In this document: positions 61,776-64,000 of the stretch, piece after piece
Numbering within the stretch: the first letter of the stretch is position 1
Layout: each line of letters begins with the position of its first letter
From: a virus
Strand: one strand, 5' to 3'
IMG/VR virus record: IMGVR_UViG_3300042392_000285
Span: 1-64,000 of that record
DNA length: 64,000 nt
Translations under genes and position numbers: made by a program
The notes under the pieces: generated by a model
Database searches by the model: none
Told to the model about the DNA's origin: nothing
The model's input: the letters and a program-made list of their open reading frames with translations, nothing else

Positions 61776-62381
61776 ATGAACGTAGATAAATTAAAAGGAC
61801 ACATTCCAGACACAGTGATTGCACAAATCCCTGGTGTAGTAGATAAGTTTGAAATCAATACAGCATTACGTTTGGCTCATTTCTTAGCACAAACAGGACA
61901 TGAATCAGGTGGATTCAAAGCTGTGTCAGAGAACTTAAACTATGGTGCTGCTGGTTTACAGAGCATTTTTAAGAAGTACTTTACTGCTGAAAGTGCTAAA
62001 GAGTTTGAACGCAAGCCTGAAAAGATTGCCAATATTGTCTATGCTAATCGTATGGGTAATGGTCCTCAGGCTTCTGGAGAAGGTTATAAGTTTAGAGGAC
62101 GTGGATACATTCAGTTAACAGGGAAAGATAACTACGCTGCTTTTGATAAAACAGTTGAAGATGATATCCTAGCTAACCCAGACCTTATAGCTACAAAGTA
62201 CCCACTTTTATCTGCTGCTTGGTTCTTTCATAAGAATGGATTACACAAGATCGCTGATGAGGGAGCTACAGATGCTGTGGTAACTAAGGTGACTAAACGT
62301 GTTAATGGTGGTACCATTGGTCTTCCAGATCGTATCAAACACTTCAATGAATACAATAACCTTTTAAATGGTAGTATATAA
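61776..62381 (+). CDS. Endolysin, glycoside hydrolase family 19
   Basis: 201 residues, a single GH19 domain without a signal peptide or wall-binding module. The catalytic Glu lies in QTGHESGGF (E43) and a second Glu in AVSENLNYG (E52). YKFRGRGYIQLTGKDNY (about 105-121) is the family signature, and AAWFFHKNGLH follows. GH19 phage enzymes cut the glycan strands of peptidoglycan. The lack of an export signal means it relies on a holin. It starts 2 bases after the previous stop. Confidence 0.88.
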   Translation: MNVDKLKGHIPDTVIAQIPGVVDKFEINTALRLAHFLAQTGHESGGFKAVSENLNYGAAGLQSIFKKYFTAESAKEFERKPEKIANIVYANRMGNGPQASGEGYKFRGRGYIQLTGKDNYAAFDKTVEDDILANPDLIATKYPLLSAAWFFHKNGLHKIADEGATDAVVTKVTKRVNGGTIGLPDRIKHFNEYNNLLNGSI

Positions 62382-62400
62382 TAACAAAAATATACAATAA

Positions 62401-63153
62401 ATGAAAAACTTATCAAAGGAGGAGCTATTTAGTAGAATGGAGGCTATTAATCGTAGCAATGCTATTATTTACTTTGACCTTGAAGGTTTTATACTTGGAG
62501 TTAATGCTATTTTTTTAAAGGCTATGGGTTTTGGTGAAGAGGAGCATGATAAGTTAATTGGTAAACATCATAGTATTTTTGTCAGTTATGAGTATTCTAA
62601 ATCTGATGAATATAAAACATTTTGGGAAACATTAAAAGCTGGTAAATTCTATGAAGGAGAATTTGAGAGAAGGAAAATAGATGGTAGCCCCATTTACTTA
62701 CAAGCAACTTACAACCCAATTTTTGACGAGAATGGTGCTATTACTAAGGTGATGAAGATTGCTACTGACATTAGTGAAACTATTGTTAGTAAAAACAAAA
62801 TAGATGAGCTATCTAAAACTTTACAAGCAGAGTTAAATAATTCTAATAAGTTAAGAGAAGCAATAGAGATAGAAAAAAATATAGCGGTAAATGATTTGGA
62901 TGCAACTATAAAAAAGAGTCAAAATGAGTTGATTAAAACAATTGTTAAATCTGCCTTGTTCGTGATTATGAGCGTAGGCTTTATTACCACCATAATGTAC
63001 TCATTTGCTATTCTATCAAATAAGGATACTCAAATAATTGGTTCAACCTGGTCTAACATGTTCAGTGTACTTCTTACTAATGCATTCTCAATTGTAGGAA
63101 CAATTATGGGTATTAAATATGCAACTTCAGATGAGAAAAAAGATAAAAAATAA
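62401..63153 (+). CDS. PAS-domain protein with holin-like membrane tail
   Basis: 250 residues. Residues about 10-127 form a PAS domain of the chemoreceptor/BdlA type: IIYFDLEGFILGVNAIFLKA, LIGKHHSIFV, EGEFERRKIDGSPIYLQATY, and the closing VMKIATDISE. A coiled coil (about 128-178) connects to two membrane helices (about 181-205 and 218-240) and a short Lys/Asp-rich tail. There is no kinase, HAMP or methyl-accepting domain. It lies directly behind the endolysin. The membrane end has the size and charge pattern of a small holin, so a sensor-controlled holin or antiholin is possible; a host-derived signalling protein is the alternative. Confidence 0.75.
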   Translation: MKNLSKEELFSRMEAINRSNAIIYFDLEGFILGVNAIFLKAMGFGEEEHDKLIGKHHSIFVSYEYSKSDEYKTFWETLKAGKFYEGEFERRKIDGSPIYLQATYNPIFDENGAITKVMKIATDISETIVSKNKIDELSKTLQAELNNSNKLREAIEIEKNIAVNDLDATIKKSQNELIKTIVKSALFVIMSVGFITTIMYSFAILSNKDTQIIGSTWSNMFSVLLTNAFSIVGTIMGIKYATSDEKKDKK

Positions 63154-63158
63154 CTAAT

Positions 63159-63305
63159 ATGGCAAACGCTAAGAAAAAACCTAAAGCAATGCGTAGCAGA
63201 CGCTCTGGAATTAAAAAAGCAGAACTATTACAACATAACAGTGAGGTGCTATATAATGTATGGACAGCACTTAATGCTCAACAAGTTTTAAAAAACTATA
63301 AATAA
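63159..63305 (+). CDS. Small basic protein
   Basis: 48 residues, strongly basic N-terminal half (ANAKKKPKAMRSRRSG) and a helical C-terminal half (KKAELLQHNSEVLYNVWTAL). It starts 5 bases after the PAS gene and its stop shares a base with the next AUG, so it is packed as a real gene. It could bind nucleic acid or the inner membrane surface; no family is recognised. Confidence 0.55.
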   Translation: MANAKKKPKAMRSRRSGIKKAELLQHNSEVLYNVWTALNAQQVLKNYK

Positions 63306-63607
63306 TGGCAGCAAAGAAAGAAACAAATATATCAGCAAACCCATTGCCTATAAGCTTTAAGGAGTTTGCTAAAAACCCAATTGTGGGCACCCTTTTCTTG
63401 GTGCTCATTGCTATTTCATACCTATACATAGATGTTCGTACAACATTTAAAGAGCAGGCAACTTCTCAGAATGTACGTATTGAAAAGGTGGAAAATAGGT
63501 TAGATAGGGTACAAGAATCTTTGAGAGTTAGTGATTCAGCTAAGGCTGTAACCACTACACAGTTGCAGACTTTGCAACAGTTGGGAGCAATCAAAAAGCT
63601 TAACTAA
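63305..63607 (+). CDS. Inner-membrane spanin candidate
   Basis: 100 residues. One N-terminal membrane helix (about 26-44, IVGTLFLVLIAISYLYIDV) followed by a periplasmic-type coiled coil (about 48-97; EKVENRLDRVQESLRV). It is followed directly, with a one-base overlap, by a small lipoprotein gene, which is the order of two-component spanins (i-spanin, then o-spanin). Together they would fuse inner and outer membranes at lysis. Identity is inferred from topology and neighbours; such proteins rarely show sequence similarity. Confidence 0.6.
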   Translation: MAAKKETNISANPLPISFKEFAKNPIVGTLFLVLIAISYLYIDVRTTFKEQATSQNVRIEKVENRLDRVQESLRVSDSAKAVTTTQLQTLQQLGAIKKLN

Positions 63608-63948
63608 TGAAATATTTATTAATCATATTAATACCACTCATCTATGGATGCCAAACTACAACTGCTCAACAAGTTGATCCTTCTATTCAAGAAGACAGGG
63701 AGTTTGAAGAGCTTCTTAGCAAAGTTGAAACAAATAATAAACTAAGCTTACAAGTTCAAGCCCAAGCTACTGAGACACAAAAGAAGATTGTTACAGAAAC
63801 AGTTGAGAAGATAACTAACCTAAATGAAACAGTTACAACACTTAAATTAGAATTAAATGAAGTTAAAGCAGCTCTTGATAGTGTTAGTTCTGACACTGGT
63901 AGCAATTTCATCCTACTCCCAATACCCAAAGACAAGAAAGATAGGTAG
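63607..63948 (+). CDS. Outer-membrane spanin candidate (lipoprotein)
   Basis: 113 residues. The N-terminus KYLLIILIPLIYGC is a lipoprotein signal with Cys15 as the modified residue. The mature part is nearly all coiled coil (EEDREFEELLSK-like start, then KKIVTETVEKITNLNETVTT) with a Pro/Lys end. It starts on the stop codon of the candidate inner-membrane partner. Predicted place: outer membrane inner leaflet, with the coiled coil pointing into the periplasm. Confidence 0.65.
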   Translation: MKYLLIILIPLIYGCQTTTAQQVDPSIQEDREFEELLSKVETNNKLSLQVQAQATETQKKIVTETVEKITNLNETVTTLKLELNEVKAALDSVSSDTGSNFILLPIPKDKKDR

Positions 63949-63964
63949 GGATTCTGTGGTGATA

Positions 63965-64000
63965 ATGACCATTGAACAAGGGAATGCAATTAATACATTA
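63965..64000 (+). CDS. Possible start of a further gene, cut by the window edge
   Basis: An AUG at 63965 begins an open frame (MTIEQGNAINTL) that is still open at the window end, 16 bases after the preceding stop. Twelve codons are too few to judge the product. Confidence 0.3.
   Translation, partial: MTIEQGNAINTL

Noticed and set aside
1-64000. CRISPR array, tRNA or rRNA genes
   Set aside because: No regularly spaced direct repeats of CRISPR type and no cloverleaf or rRNA-like sequence was noticed. A tRNA search program was not available, so a tRNA in a gap cannot be fully excluded, but the gaps are short.
26-64000. Stop codon reassignment as known from some crAss-like phages
   Set aside because: Large genes read through without internal TAG or TGA, and all three stops are used at gene ends (TGA at 1972-1974, TAG at 50541-50543 and 63946-63948).

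Overview
The window is a piece of an AT-rich tailed-phage genome of the crAss-like type (Crassvirales), infecting a member of the Bacteroidota. The phage assignment rests on a contiguous virion block (8210-41144) with crAss-like gene order: ring/adaptor proteins, a very large tail stabilisation (muzzle) protein, ejected cargo proteins, and then a 3655-residue protein carrying the DFDID catalytic signature of the crAss-like virion RNA polymerase. The host assignment rests on Bacteroidota-type promoters (TTG, about 20 bases, TAnnTTTG), the lack of Shine-Dalgarno sites, and a type IX secretion (CHU_C) domain in a virion gene. The standard genetic code fits: TAA, TAG and TGA all act as stops.

Layout. 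26-8026 (+): a capsid or tail structural gene, small genes, and a first set of adhesion/fibre genes (collar-type fibre tip, collagen-like fibre with an S74 chaperone, seven-repeat beta-propeller, CHU_C protein), closed by a strong intrinsic terminator. 8210-41144 (+): phosphoesterase, three ring/connector proteins, the muzzle protein (apparently split into two genes), three cargo proteins, the giant RNA polymerase and a 1668-residue protein with a RecB-like nuclease motif. 41297-48615 (+): a second fibre locus of collagen-like genes behind its own host-type promoter. 48641-50543 (+) and 59921-50544 (-): a modification island with seven predicted Fe(II)/2-oxoglutarate oxygenases, a sulfotransferase, four glycosyltransferases (one an autotransporter O-heptosyltransferase type), a nucleotidyltransferase and an APS-kinase-like enzyme. 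59976-64000 (+): DUF6165 and DUF2061 genes, then a lysis region with a holin candidate, GH19 endolysin, a PAS-domain protein with a holin-like tail, and a spanin-like pair.

How it may work together. The fibre genes share interchangeable parts: an N-terminal anchor, a beta domain of about 70 residues, Gly-Thr-Ser collagen repeats, poly-threonine linkers, small Cys-rich end modules, and S74 chaperones. The adjoining enzymes are of kinds that hydroxylate, glycosylate and sulfate. The simplest reading is that the phage decorates its own Ser/Thr-rich fibres or the host surface, but the substrates are inferred. The most unusual signal is that poly-threonine modules with their own stop codon, followed by a new start, interrupt otherwise continuous domains at two loci (44716-46124 and 11626-18130). 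This looks like a recurrent module insertion process that splits genes without destroying them.
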